Shown here: positions 9,225-16,041 of the stretch, piece after piece
How positions within the stretch are numbered: the stretch's first letter is position 1
Layout of the letters: each line of letters begins with the position of its first letter
From: PALSA-1353 sp050014015
GTDB lineage: Bacteria; Planctomycetota; Phycisphaerae; Tepidisphaerales; Tepidisphaeraceae
Direction: 5' to 3'
NCBI GenBank assembly: GCA_050014015.1
Contig: JBEKEC010000025.1
Location: 12,271 to 76,270, forward strand
Length of the DNA: 64,000 bases
The notes under the pieces: generated by a model
The model's input: only the letters and a program-made list of their open reading frames with translations
Database searches by the model: none
Told to the model about the DNA's origin: nothing
Position numbers and translations under genes: made by a program

Positions 9225-9358
9225 AAACTACGGTTGCAGAGTTGGCCTTGATGCGGCGGTGACAAAACCCCTGTTTTCGACGCCGCGGCGCGGGGTTTTG
9301 TCACTGTCACACGAGGGACCCACTTGAAAGAGCATCCGTCAGCCATTTTGTCGCTGTT
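9225..9358. repeat. direct repeat copy 1 with internal GACAAAACCCC hairpin
   Basis: About 135-145 bp, repeated in the same orientation at 9721-9868 with roughly 80-85 percent identity by eye. Both copies hold a hairpin with arms of the type GTGACAAAACCCC and GGGGTTTTGTCAC around a GCCGCGGCG loop. Both continue into a conserved tail CACTTGAAAGAGCATC and GCCATTTTGTCGC. Confidence 0.85.
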
Positions 9359-9426
9359 TGAAAGGAAATCGAACCGCGGATTTCGCGGATAACCCAGCGC
9401 GGCGTAGCCGCAACCGAAAAGAGATA

Positions 9427-9497
9427 TCGCGCGGAGGCACGGAGAAGAGAAAAGATGGGTCAAATTGCCCCCTTCAATTCTCCGCGCCTCCGCGCGA
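9427..9497. repeat. CGGAGGC-type palindrome
   Basis: The arm CGCGCGGAGGCACGGAGA (about 9428-9445) pairs with TCTCCGCGCCTCCGCGCG (about 9479-9496). The same architecture as the other intergenic palindromes, with a different unit sequence. Confidence 0.85.
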
Positions 9498-9720
9498 ACT
9501 TTTCTTTTGGGAGCGAGATCGTGGGCTAAGCCAACTCCAGGATCTCCAGCGAAGCGGGCGGTAATGATCCGGGCTGGAAATTTGCGCGCGGTAGGCTTCG
9601 CCTCCGCCAGCGTGCGAAGATTTTGATGGATTGCAGCGCAGATAGGACCTGGGATGAGTTCGTTCTTCGTATCCGTGTCAATCCGCGTAATCCGCGGTCA
9701 GTCTGAATTCTCCCGCTGAA

Positions 9721-9868
9721 TGGCCATCATAAAATTAAGGTTGCAGATTTGCCTTGGTGCGGTGGTAACAAAACCCCCGTTTTCGATGTCGCGGCGCGGG
9801 GTTTCGTTACCGTTACCAGGGGATGGCACTTGAAAGAGCATCGGTCGGCCATTTTGTCGCCGTGCAAG
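9721..9868. repeat. direct repeat copy 2 with internal hairpin
   Basis: Second copy of the element at 9225-9358. The hairpin arms have co-varied (GTAACAAAACCCC with GGGGTTTCGTTAC), which suggests that the stem rather than the exact sequence is kept. Confidence 0.85.
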
Positions 9869-10049
9869 CTGAGCCGGGATAACGGCTGGATCGGCATCGA
9901 AAAATCGAGGTCCTCTATACCTATAGCCGGGAGGTGAAAGAATTGGACGTGTTTTTGGAATTCGGCGGATTTTTTGGAAATTTTTTTTTCGGCGGGTGTT
10001 GGCGGGGGAATCTTGGAGGTAAAGGAATAGAAACGGGACGTGAGCACGA

Positions 10050-10931
10050 TCAGTATGTTAACAGCAGGCGGTCATGCACTACTTCGTTTTCAAGTGTTTC
10101 GCCAGGCATTTGAAATCGCAGCAACATTGAGCGTCCGCAGTTAACGAAGATCTCGCGCTCAAATAGCCCATCAGGAATAGGCAGCTTGCAAACCTGCTTC
10201 CCCGCGCGTTTCATGCCGTCGATGCTCAACGCGACGTACACTCCCCGCGCCTTGCATTCCGCGATTGTCGTGAAGAGCTTCCGCAAACTGAATGCTTGCG
10301 CGCCGTAGAGAATAGCTTGGCTGTGCGTGTAGGGCGGATCGCAGTAGATCATGTCATTGGACTTCGCGCTGGCCATGATTTCGCGGTAGTCAGCCCGAAC
10401 GAACTCCGTTCCCCTCGTGCGCCGATGCCAGTCATCTACACGCGCACTAAAACTTTCGGGTGAAATGGGATCGTGAATGCCGCAGGGAGTGGAGCAGTAC
10501 CCGTCTCGCTGGCGGAAGCGCACGACGCCGCCATAACAGCTACGGCACAGGAACAGCAAATCCGCGCCGTTTGGCTTTGCGTTATAGGCGGCTTTCACGC
10601 GTTCGAATTCGTCAGCCTTTTCTCCGGCTTTGAACTTCAGCCATCGTTCCGTATACCACAGCTTTAGCAAATCCGGGGCACGGTGCAATGTTTGCCAAAT
10701 CTCGATTAGCGGCTTGAACGAATCCGATCCTACTCCCCGTTCCGGGGCGACGGTTGCCAAGACTGCGCCGCTACCGATAAAGGGTTCGTAGTAGGTGCCG
10801 TACTCGGTTGGGAAATAAGACGCAATTTCGTGGGCGAAACGTTGTTTGTTACCGATCCATTTGAGTAGTTGTGCCTTGAACGGCTTCACGTCCCGCGTGA
10901 CCGATTCACCGAACAGTAGCTGCTGGATCAT
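10050..10931 (-). CDS. DNA adenine methylase, D12 class (Dam-like)
   Basis: A 293-residue N6-adenine DNA methyltransferase. It has KWIGNKQRFAHEIASYFP (the KW.G.K entry motif), YEPFIGSGAVLATV (SAM-binding motif I, EPFxGSG) and MIYCDPPYTHS (catalytic DPPY), in the order of the D12/alpha class. It is divergent from the controller and endonuclease genes and forms a type II restriction-modification module with them; its job would be to protect the host sites. Starts at 10931, 10958 and 10967 are in frame. The two upstream ones read through the palindromic operator at 10941-10961, so I favour 10931, but no clear ribosome site decides. The base composition looks lower in GC than the surrounding core genes. 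Confidence 0.85.
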   Translation of the reverse strand: MIQQLLFGESVTRDVKPFKAQLLKWIGNKQRFAHEIASYFPTEYGTYYEPFIGSGAVLATVAPERGVGSDSFKPLIEIWQTLHRAPDLLKLWYTERWLKFKAGEKADEFERVKAAYNAKPNGADLLFLCRSCYGGVVRFRQRDGYCSTPCGIHDPISPESFSARVDDWHRRTRGTEFVRADYREIMASAKSNDMIYCDPPYTHSQAILYGAQAFSLRKLFTTIAECKARGVYVALSIDGMKRAGKQVCKLPIPDGLFEREIFVNCGRSMLLRFQMPGETLENEVVHDRLLLTY

Positions 10932-10940
10932 CACCGAAAG

Positions 10941-10961
10941 CGTATGCACATTTTGCATACG
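10941..10961. promoter_or_regulatory. palindromic operator candidate in the R-M divergent promoter
   Basis: A perfect 8-bp inverted repeat, CGTATGCA-N5-TGCATACG, lies between the methylase and the controller gene (26 bp before the controller start). Its position and symmetry fit the binding site of the dimeric XRE-type controller protein encoded next to it. It overlaps the alternative upstream starts of the methylase, so binding could block methylase expression. Confidence 0.7.
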
Positions 10962-10986
10962 TGTCAATGGCCTTTAGCCTTCCATC

Positions 10987-11226
10987 GTGAGCAAGGGCAG
11001 GGCAACGCACGACAGGGAACGGCTTGCAGACTTACTCCGCCAACTACGGGTTGAGGCCAACATGCGGCAGGTTGACATGGCCGCGAAGCTCGATGAACCG
11101 CAATCCTACGTCAGCCGCTACGAATCAGCCGAGCAACGGCTTGACCTCGTTGAACTGCGGAGCATCTGCAAAGTCTTGGGAGTCACCCTTGCCGCACTTG
11201 TCGAGAGATTCGAGCGAGGCGCATGA
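10987..11226 (+). CDS. XRE-family controller (C) protein of the R-M system
   Basis: A 79-residue helix-turn-helix protein starting with GTG at 10987. The core LLRQLRVEANMRQVDMAAKL, then DEPQSYVSRYESAEQRLDLVEL, is a standard Cro/C1 HTH, and the length matches restriction-modification controller proteins. Its stop overlaps the ATG of the endonuclease gene (ATGA at 11223), as usual for C-R operons. The palindrome immediately upstream is a plausible autoregulatory site. It would delay endonuclease production until methylation is established. Confidence 0.82.
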   Translation: MSKGRATHDRERLADLLRQLRVEANMRQVDMAAKLDEPQSYVSRYESAEQRLDLVELRSICKVLGVTLAALVERFERGA

Positions 11227-12146
11227 CCGCCGACAAACGATTCCTAGGCCAGCCGAAAGACTTTTGGGCGCACATTCGATCGATCAGCGAGCGCGCGCAT
11301 TACTCGGTGCGTGGCCAAGATAGAGTCAAAGCGCCGGCCATAGCTGACATTGTGAAAGCGTTTAATGATCTTGGCCTAAGAACGGATCACGTCACCGTCA
11401 ACGACAAACCGACGGGTTACGGCAAGCTTATTGAGGCGTATTTCCAATATCGGGCCAATGTCTTGAATGAATACGTCAAGGTACGACTCATGGACGCCAA
11501 GCGAGCCAAACGGGTTTTCGATACCCTCTGCGCGCAACACAAACCGGCAGGTTGCGATATTCCAATGAATAAACAGAAGGGGAAAAAGAGGAAGCCAAAC
11601 TATCTTCAAGCCATCATCAATATCCTGATTCGTGTGAACTGCGGGAATCTGAAGGCAAACCTTACGCCGCGCTCCCTCACGACGATTACGCGCGATGGGA
11701 AACCCGTTCGGACGTTGGCCCGATGGATCGACGGCGCATTTCCGGACACGGTTAATCCAATTGCCGTTTGGGAAGTGAAGGAACACTATCACACCACCAC
11801 GTTCGGCAGCCGTGTTTCCGGAGCGATCTATGAAACGCTTTTGGATGGCATGGAGCTGGAGGAACTTCGCGTAAATGAAGGAGTTGACGTGAAACACTAC
11901 CTTATGGTCGATGCGTACCAGAACTGGTGGGGAAAGGGCCGCTCGTATCTGTGCCGCATTATCGATATGCTGCACATGGGCTTGTTGGATGAAGCGCTCT
12001 TTGGCTACGAAGTTGTGGAACGGATGCCAGTGATCGTGAAGGAATGGCTGACGATCTACAATGATCGTGAGGTAGGGAAACCGATCGGCGCGGTTGACCC
12101 TGGCACTAAGCCAGCGGGTGCAGGGAATGAACCCAAGCCTAAATAG
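11223..12146 (+). CDS. putative type II restriction endonuclease (PD-(D/E)XK-like)
   Basis: A 307-residue protein, translationally coupled to the controller gene. I do not recall its exact family name, but the segment FPDTVNPIAVWEVKEHYHTT gives a PD-x9-E-x-K pattern typical of PD-(D/E)XK nucleases. The following GSRVSGAIYETLLDGMELEEL and YLCRIIDMLHMGLLDEALFG look strongly conserved in character. The role as endonuclease is inferred from position (C-R operon, divergent methylase) plus this motif. The C-terminal 20 residues are Pro/Lys/Gly-rich and probably unstructured. The target sequence is unknown. Confidence 0.7.
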   Translation: MTADKRFLGQPKDFWAHIRSISERAHYSVRGQDRVKAPAIADIVKAFNDLGLRTDHVTVNDKPTGYGKLIEAYFQYRANVLNEYVKVRLMDAKRAKRVFDTLCAQHKPAGCDIPMNKQKGKKRKPNYLQAIINILIRVNCGNLKANLTPRSLTTITRDGKPVRTLARWIDGAFPDTVNPIAVWEVKEHYHTTTFGSRVSGAIYETLLDGMELEELRVNEGVDVKHYLMVDAYQNWWGKGRSYLCRIIDMLHMGLLDEALFGYEVVERMPVIVKEWLTIYNDREVGKPIGAVDPGTKPAGAGNEPKPK

Positions 12147-12187
12147 ATTGCGTTATCTGCAGAGAAAAGCTACATCTAGCCCTATCC

Positions 12188-12283
12188 CACCTGATGCGCC
12201 GGCTTGGGCAGTTCGTCGTGAATGGTCTGCTGTTTCGGCTGGTCGCCGGCGAAGGTGAAGAGGATCATGCCGTCGATGCGGGG
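12188..12283 (-). pseudogene. duplicated 3' end of spoVR (fragment)
   Basis: About 95 bp nearly identical (few mismatches) to the 3' end of spoVR at 12842-12937, in the same orientation. It encodes the C-terminal ILFTFAGDQPKQQTIHDELP-type sequence and its stop. No further spoVR sequence is attached upstream. Confidence 0.85.
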
Positions 12284-12411
12284 AATGGAAGCGGCACTTG
12301 AGCAATTTCCATTGCCCGGTAAAGCGCTCATGTGCGGGCTCCATTCTCGCCAAACCAGATCGCAATGCGCCCGCTTGGAATTAGCCAGTCCACAATCCTG
12401 AATCGCATACG

Positions 12412-12634
12412 TCAGGCGACTTTCAGCCTTCGCAATTTGATCCTGTTGGGGCGGACGTGTGCGAGTTCATAGTGTACCTGCTGGGTGAGCCAGCTTGCGG
12501 GAGTGCCGCCGAATACTTTGGACAGGCGCACGGCCATTTCGGCGGAAATGCCGCGCTTGCCGTTGACCAACTCTGACAGCGTGGTGCGGGTGACGCCCAG
12601 GGCCGCCGGGGTGGGGTGGATTTTTCATCGGCAT
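12412..12634 (-). pseudogene. higA-type antitoxin relic with internal deletion
   Basis: The minus strand starts MPMKNPPHPG, the classical HigA opening. After an apparent loss of roughly 20 codons and a change of frame it resumes as AALGVTRTTLSELVNGKRG and ISAEMAVRLSKVFGGTPASW, then stops at 12412. The preserved part is the HTH and C-terminal helix of HigA-family XRE antitoxins. No higB toxin was found beside it. It lies between the two copies of the spoVR 3' end. Confidence 0.8.
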
Positions 12635-12720
12635 GGTTCAGGCTCAGTCATCTGCGACCGGAATGCGTAACGTAAGGCAGTTGAAATCCTCGTCAAGTAC
12701 ACCTGTTGTTGAATACGGGC

Positions 12721-12827
12721 GTGGCCAAAGATTTTTGCAAGCTCGGAAGAACCCCCACCCCAACCCTCCCCCTGAGTACAGGGGGAGGGGGAAAAGGGCG
12801 GGCTCCGCAAAAAATTATGGCCGCACC
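12721..12827. repeat. CCCCCACCCC / GGGGGAGGG intergenic element, copy 1
   Basis: A central hairpin (CCCTCCCCCTGAGTACAGGG and the rest of the G-run) is flanked by GGCCAAAGATTTTTGCAAGC on the left and CGCAAAAAATTATGGCCGC on the right. The whole block of about 105 bp recurs inverted at 48354-48460 with high identity. Shorter hairpin-only versions lie at 15956-16003 and around 57484-57660. Confidence 0.85.
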
Positions 12828-12841
12828 CTGCGGAATCACTG

Positions 12842-14374
12842 CTATGCCATCTGATGTGCCGGCTTGGGCAGTTCGTCGTGAATGGTCTGCTGTTTCGGCT
12901 GGTCGCCGGCGTAGGTGAAGAGAATCATGTCGTCGTCGATCCGGGCTTGAAGATGGACGGGATGCTGCCAGATTTTGTGGATGTTCTTGAGAGTTTCGAT
13001 GGCGAACTTGATTTCCAGGTCCTGGCCGTTGTGCTTGTGGGCGAGATATAGCTCGCCGCGGCCGCAGTAGTCGCCGTCGACGACGTAAATGAACGGGCGG
13101 CCGTGGTTGGTCAGGTAGTAGAGCATGGCCTGCTTGATGCGAGCGGGATCGCGGGTGACGATGCGAAGCTGGCCGGTGTGGGGATCGCGGCCGTATTGGT
13201 AGAACTTGTGTTTTTCGATGAACTCGGGGGTCATGAATTCATCGATGAAATTGACGTCGTTGTACATGCGTCGGACCTCGAAGATTTTTTCGCGGCCGAG
13301 GCCCAAACCCTTGTCCCAGGATTTTTTCTCGCCGACGTTGTCGGATTCCTCGTAGGCCTTGCCGAAGCGGCCTTTGTTCCAGCGGTCCTCGATGTCGCGG
13401 AAGAGTTCCAGGCCGACCTTGTAGGGATTGAAATTTCCCGGCGGCATGTGAACGGTGCCGCTGTGATGGTCGGCATAGTCGATGATCTCGGTGGCGTCGA
13501 CGAAATGCTTGGTCATGAGGGTGCTGTGCCAATAGCTGGCCCAGCCTTCGTTCATCACCTTGGTCATGCCCTGGGGTGCGAAATAGTAGGCCTCCTCGCG
13601 GACGATGGCCAGGCAATCCATTTGCCAGTCGTCGAGTCGGGCGTGTTGGAGGAGATATTGCAAAACGTCGCGGGTCGGGCGGGCCGGGGTGACGTGGCGC
13701 AGCTTGGCGCGGTCCTCGCGCATTTTCTTGGCTTCGGCTTCGAGCAGTTCCGGGGGATTGATCCAGCGATCGAGATAATCCTTGGCCTTGAACTTGGAGA
13801 CCTGCTCCTGGCGCGGGACCTCTTCGGGCTTCTGTTCCATCGGGCCACGGTTGAGGAACATGCCGTGGGCGTCGATCAGGTCTTCCACGCTCAAGCATAC
13901 GTCGAGGAATTTCTCGACGGTATCGTAGCCCTGTTTCTCGATGTGGCGGCGGATGCGCGTGGCGTGGTTGGCCATCTCGTCCATCATCTTGCGGTTGGTC
14001 TGGCTGAACCACAGGTTGTTCTTGAAGAAGTCGGCGTGGCCATAGACGTGGGAGATGACCAGCTTCTGATCGACGAGTTGATTGGATTCCTGGAGATAGG
14101 CGTAGCAGGGATCGTTGTTGATGACCATCTCGTAGACGCGGCCCAGGCCGTAGAAGTGCTGCTTGCGGAGGCGTTCGTATTCGGCGCCGAATCGCCAATG
14201 GGGATATCGCTGGGGGAATCCGCCGTAGGCGGCGATCTGGTTCATCTGCTCGTAGTCGCACATTTCGAAAACGACGGGGAAGAAATCAAGCCCGTAGGAA
14301 CGTGCGCGTTCGCGGATTTGCTTTTTTGCGGCGAGGAGATCGGCGGGGAAAGGGCCAACGGTGTGGGAAGACAT
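12842..14374 (-). CDS. SpoVR family protein
   Basis: A 510-residue member of the SpoVR/YcgB family (PF04293). The family is associated with the PrkA kinase and YeaH in stress and cortex or cell-envelope responses, but has no defined biochemical activity. Recognisable stretches are MNQIAAYGGFPQRYPHWRFG, NVGLSQTNRKMMDEMA-like text near residue 150, MTKVMNEGWASYWHS and the C-terminal LAHKHNGQDLEIKFAIETL. Full length for the family. The usual partners (prkA, yeaH-like) are not in the window. The last ~95 bp are duplicated at 12188-12283. Confidence 0.92.
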   Translation of the reverse strand: MSSHTVGPFPADLLAAKKQIRERARSYGLDFFPVVFEMCDYEQMNQIAAYGGFPQRYPHWRFGAEYERLRKQHFYGLGRVYEMVINNDPCYAYLQESNQLVDQKLVISHVYGHADFFKNNLWFSQTNRKMMDEMANHATRIRRHIEKQGYDTVEKFLDVCLSVEDLIDAHGMFLNRGPMEQKPEEVPRQEQVSKFKAKDYLDRWINPPELLEAEAKKMREDRAKLRHVTPARPTRDVLQYLLQHARLDDWQMDCLAIVREEAYYFAPQGMTKVMNEGWASYWHSTLMTKHFVDATEIIDYADHHSGTVHMPPGNFNPYKVGLELFRDIEDRWNKGRFGKAYEESDNVGEKKSWDKGLGLGREKIFEVRRMYNDVNFIDEFMTPEFIEKHKFYQYGRDPHTGQLRIVTRDPARIKQAMLYYLTNHGRPFIYVVDGDYCGRGELYLAHKHNGQDLEIKFAIETLKNIHKIWQHPVHLQARIDDDMILFTYAGDQPKQQTIHDELPKPAHQMA

Positions 14375-14465
14375 ATCTCTATATTAGCCGGCAAATTGGG
14401 ACAATTCACGCTGAGGCGCGCCGGGGTGGGGATTTTCGCAGGGCCATCGCATTTGCAGGTCCGGC

Positions 14466-14604
14466 GGTTCAAGGGTTCAAGGGTTCAAGGGTTCAAGGGT
14501 TCAAGGGGTCAAGGGGTCAAGGGGTCAAGGGGTCAAGGGTTCAAGGGTTCAAGGGTTCAAGGGAAAATGCCCTCCCTTGAACCCTTGAACGCTTGAACGC
14601 CATG
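14466..14604. repeat. 12 tandem GGTTCAAG octamers with inverted tail
   Basis: Positions 14466-14561 hold twelve head-to-tail copies of an 8-bp unit (five GGTTCAAG, four GGGTCAAG, three GGTTCAAG). After a short loop, 14573-14600 carries the reverse-complement CCCTTGAA units, giving a long hairpin between spoVR and the next gene. The uniform block structure suggests recent slippage. Confidence 0.95.
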
Positions 14605-14647
14605 GCTAGATGCGATGGCCCTGGGGGATTTTGGTATGATATGCGGC

Positions 14648-15271
14648 ATGATTGCGTCGGAAATGCAGCAACTTCGCCGAAACCCGCTATCGGTGCCCAT
14701 AACCGTGGATCAATACCACCAGATGATTGCCGCGGGGATTCTCGAGGAGGGGCAACCGATTGAGTTGCTGGATGGGTTTCTGGTTCGCAAGGACCGCAGC
14801 CGGTCAGGAGACAATCCGATGACGGTGGGACACGAGCACGTCTGGGTTGTTTATCAGCTCGGCGAATTGAATGAACGGTTGAAACCTCACAGATGTCATA
14901 TTCGGACACAACAGCCAATCACGCTTCCTCCCGACAGCGAGCCCGAGCCGGACGGCGCCATTTTGCAAGGCGCCGCGGATGCATATCGACAGCGCCTGCC
15001 GGGACCGGCGGATGTTTTGGCGGTGATTGAAGTGGCCGACAGTTCGTTGCACGATGACCGCACCGCCAAGCAGCGGATCTATGCGGCGGCGGAGATATCG
15101 CGATACATCATCGTCAATCTGGTTGATCGCGTCATTGAGGTATACACCATCCCCGATGCGGGGCAGGGCCGGTATGCGTCAATGGATACGTTGCGGTCCG
15201 GCCAGGTATTGCACTTGCCGACGGGCACCGAAATGTTCGTTGACGTGGCGGTGGAGAAGCTGTTGCCATAG
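14648..15271 (+). CDS. Uma2 family endonuclease-like protein
   Basis: A 207-residue Uma2/DUF820 protein. It shows VDQYHQMIAAGILEEGQPIELLDG in the N-terminal domain (two segments of that stretch are the family LxxL..EL.DG strand), then PDSEPEPDGAILQG, DVLAVIEVADSSLHDDRTAK and ISRYIIVNLVDRVIEVY. The acidic residues of PEPD and VIEV stand where the nuclease-like active site is expected. I place the start at 14648 (MIASEMQQL); 14636 and 14663 are alternatives, without a clear ribosome site. It is convergent with the next Uma2 gene. Confidence 0.83.
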   Translation: MIASEMQQLRRNPLSVPITVDQYHQMIAAGILEEGQPIELLDGFLVRKDRSRSGDNPMTVGHEHVWVVYQLGELNERLKPHRCHIRTQQPITLPPDSEPEPDGAILQGAADAYRQRLPGPADVLAVIEVADSSLHDDRTAKQRIYAAAEISRYIIVNLVDRVIEVYTIPDAGQGRYASMDTLRSGQVLHLPTGTEMFVDVAVEKLLP

Positions 15272-15299
15272 ACGCGGCGCCACACAATTCTGGTAGCGA

Positions 15300-15902
15300 T
15301 CATTTTGCCGCGGACATGACACGGCTCAGATCCAGCGTGAAACCCGGCAATTGGCGGGTGGTGTATTTCTGGGACGGCTTGAGGATCTTCGGCTTCCATT
15401 GGCCGCGCCAGCGGATCATGGCGGTCATCTGCTGCTTTTGAGCGTCGATGATCCAATATTCGGCGATGCCGAATTCGAGGTATTCTTCCGGCTTGTCGTG
15501 GTAGTCCCGCCGCGATGAACTGGGCGAGACCACTTCCACGACGATTGCCGGCACCCAGAGGGACCAGACTTGGTCAAGTTCGGGTGGCGGGGAAAGATAG
15601 ACGGACAAATCCGGATGACGCTCGGATTGCGCGGAGGCGATGAGGACCTTGCTGTCGAAAGAACTCGTAACGGAATGAATGGCACCGGGGTTTGCCTCTT
15701 GATAAAGCACCAGTTGATTTCTAACCGCCAGCACCTGCCGTAAATGCCGAGGCTGAGGCACGTCTACCATTTCGATGATCCCTTTATTGAGCTCATATAG
15801 CCGGTCATCGCGCGTGGCGGCTCGGTCAAATTGATCGAGCGACATTCGCCGGCCGTGGTGCTCGGGGCCAATGACAACGGATTTGCGAGATGCTATGGGC
15901 AT
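15300..15902 (-). CDS. Uma2 family endonuclease-like protein
   Basis: A 200-residue Uma2/DUF820 protein. MSLDQFDRAATRDDRLYELN is the N-terminal family segment, followed by SERHPDLSVYLSPPP, WVPAIVVEVVSPSSSRRDYH (the D and E pair) and YLEFGIAEYWIIDAQKQQM. It is only distantly similar to the tail-to-tail neighbour at 14648-15271, so these are not a recent duplication. Function unknown. Confidence 0.85.
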   Translation of the reverse strand: MPIASRKSVVIGPEHHGRRMSLDQFDRAATRDDRLYELNKGIIEMVDVPQPRHLRQVLAVRNQLVLYQEANPGAIHSVTSSFDSKVLIASAQSERHPDLSVYLSPPPELDQVWSLWVPAIVVEVVSPSSSRRDYHDKPEEYLEFGIAEYWIIDAQKQQMTAMIRWRGQWKPKILKPSQKYTTRQLPGFTLDLSRVMSAAK

Positions 15903-15955
15903 ATTTGAATATTATAGCCGGACCAAATGGCCGAGCGTGAACAACTCAACGGAGT

Positions 15956-16003
15956 ACCCTCACCCCAACGCTCTCCCGGAGTACCGGGCGAGGGGGGAAA
16001 CGG
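15956..16003. repeat. short CACCCC...GGCGAGGGGG hairpin
   Basis: A diverged, hairpin-only version of the element at 12721-12827 (TACCCTCACCCCAACGCTC, then CCCGGAGTACCGGGCGAGGG). It lies about 40 bp past the pnp stop and could act as its transcription terminator. Confidence 0.7.
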
Positions 16004-16041
16004 AGTCGTCGTTGCCTGCCTCCTAACCGTCGTTTCGCGGA

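Larger units (their letters stand above)
8990..10049. other. 1-kb gene-free, repeat-filled region
   Basis: No credible gene was found on either strand. The region holds a duplicated element of roughly 140 bp (9225-9358 and 9721-9868), a CGGAGGC-type palindrome (9427-9497) and a short run of ATCCGCGT units (about 9676-9702). All open frames here are low-complexity or translate the repeats. Confidence 0.7.

Noticed and set aside
8995..10047. Several 60-110-codon frames in the repeat region
   Set aside because: Their sequences (VTKPRAAASKTGV, DFADNPARRSRN) are translations of repeats on both strands.
10987..12146. Toxin-antitoxin pair instead of R-M
   Set aside because: The second protein is 307 residues with a PD-x9-ExK pattern, and a DNA methylase is divergently linked through a shared palindrome.
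13103..14596. 497-codon plus-strand frame opposite spoVR
   Set aside because: Antisense shadow running into the GGTTCAAG repeat; the minus strand encodes a full SpoVR protein.
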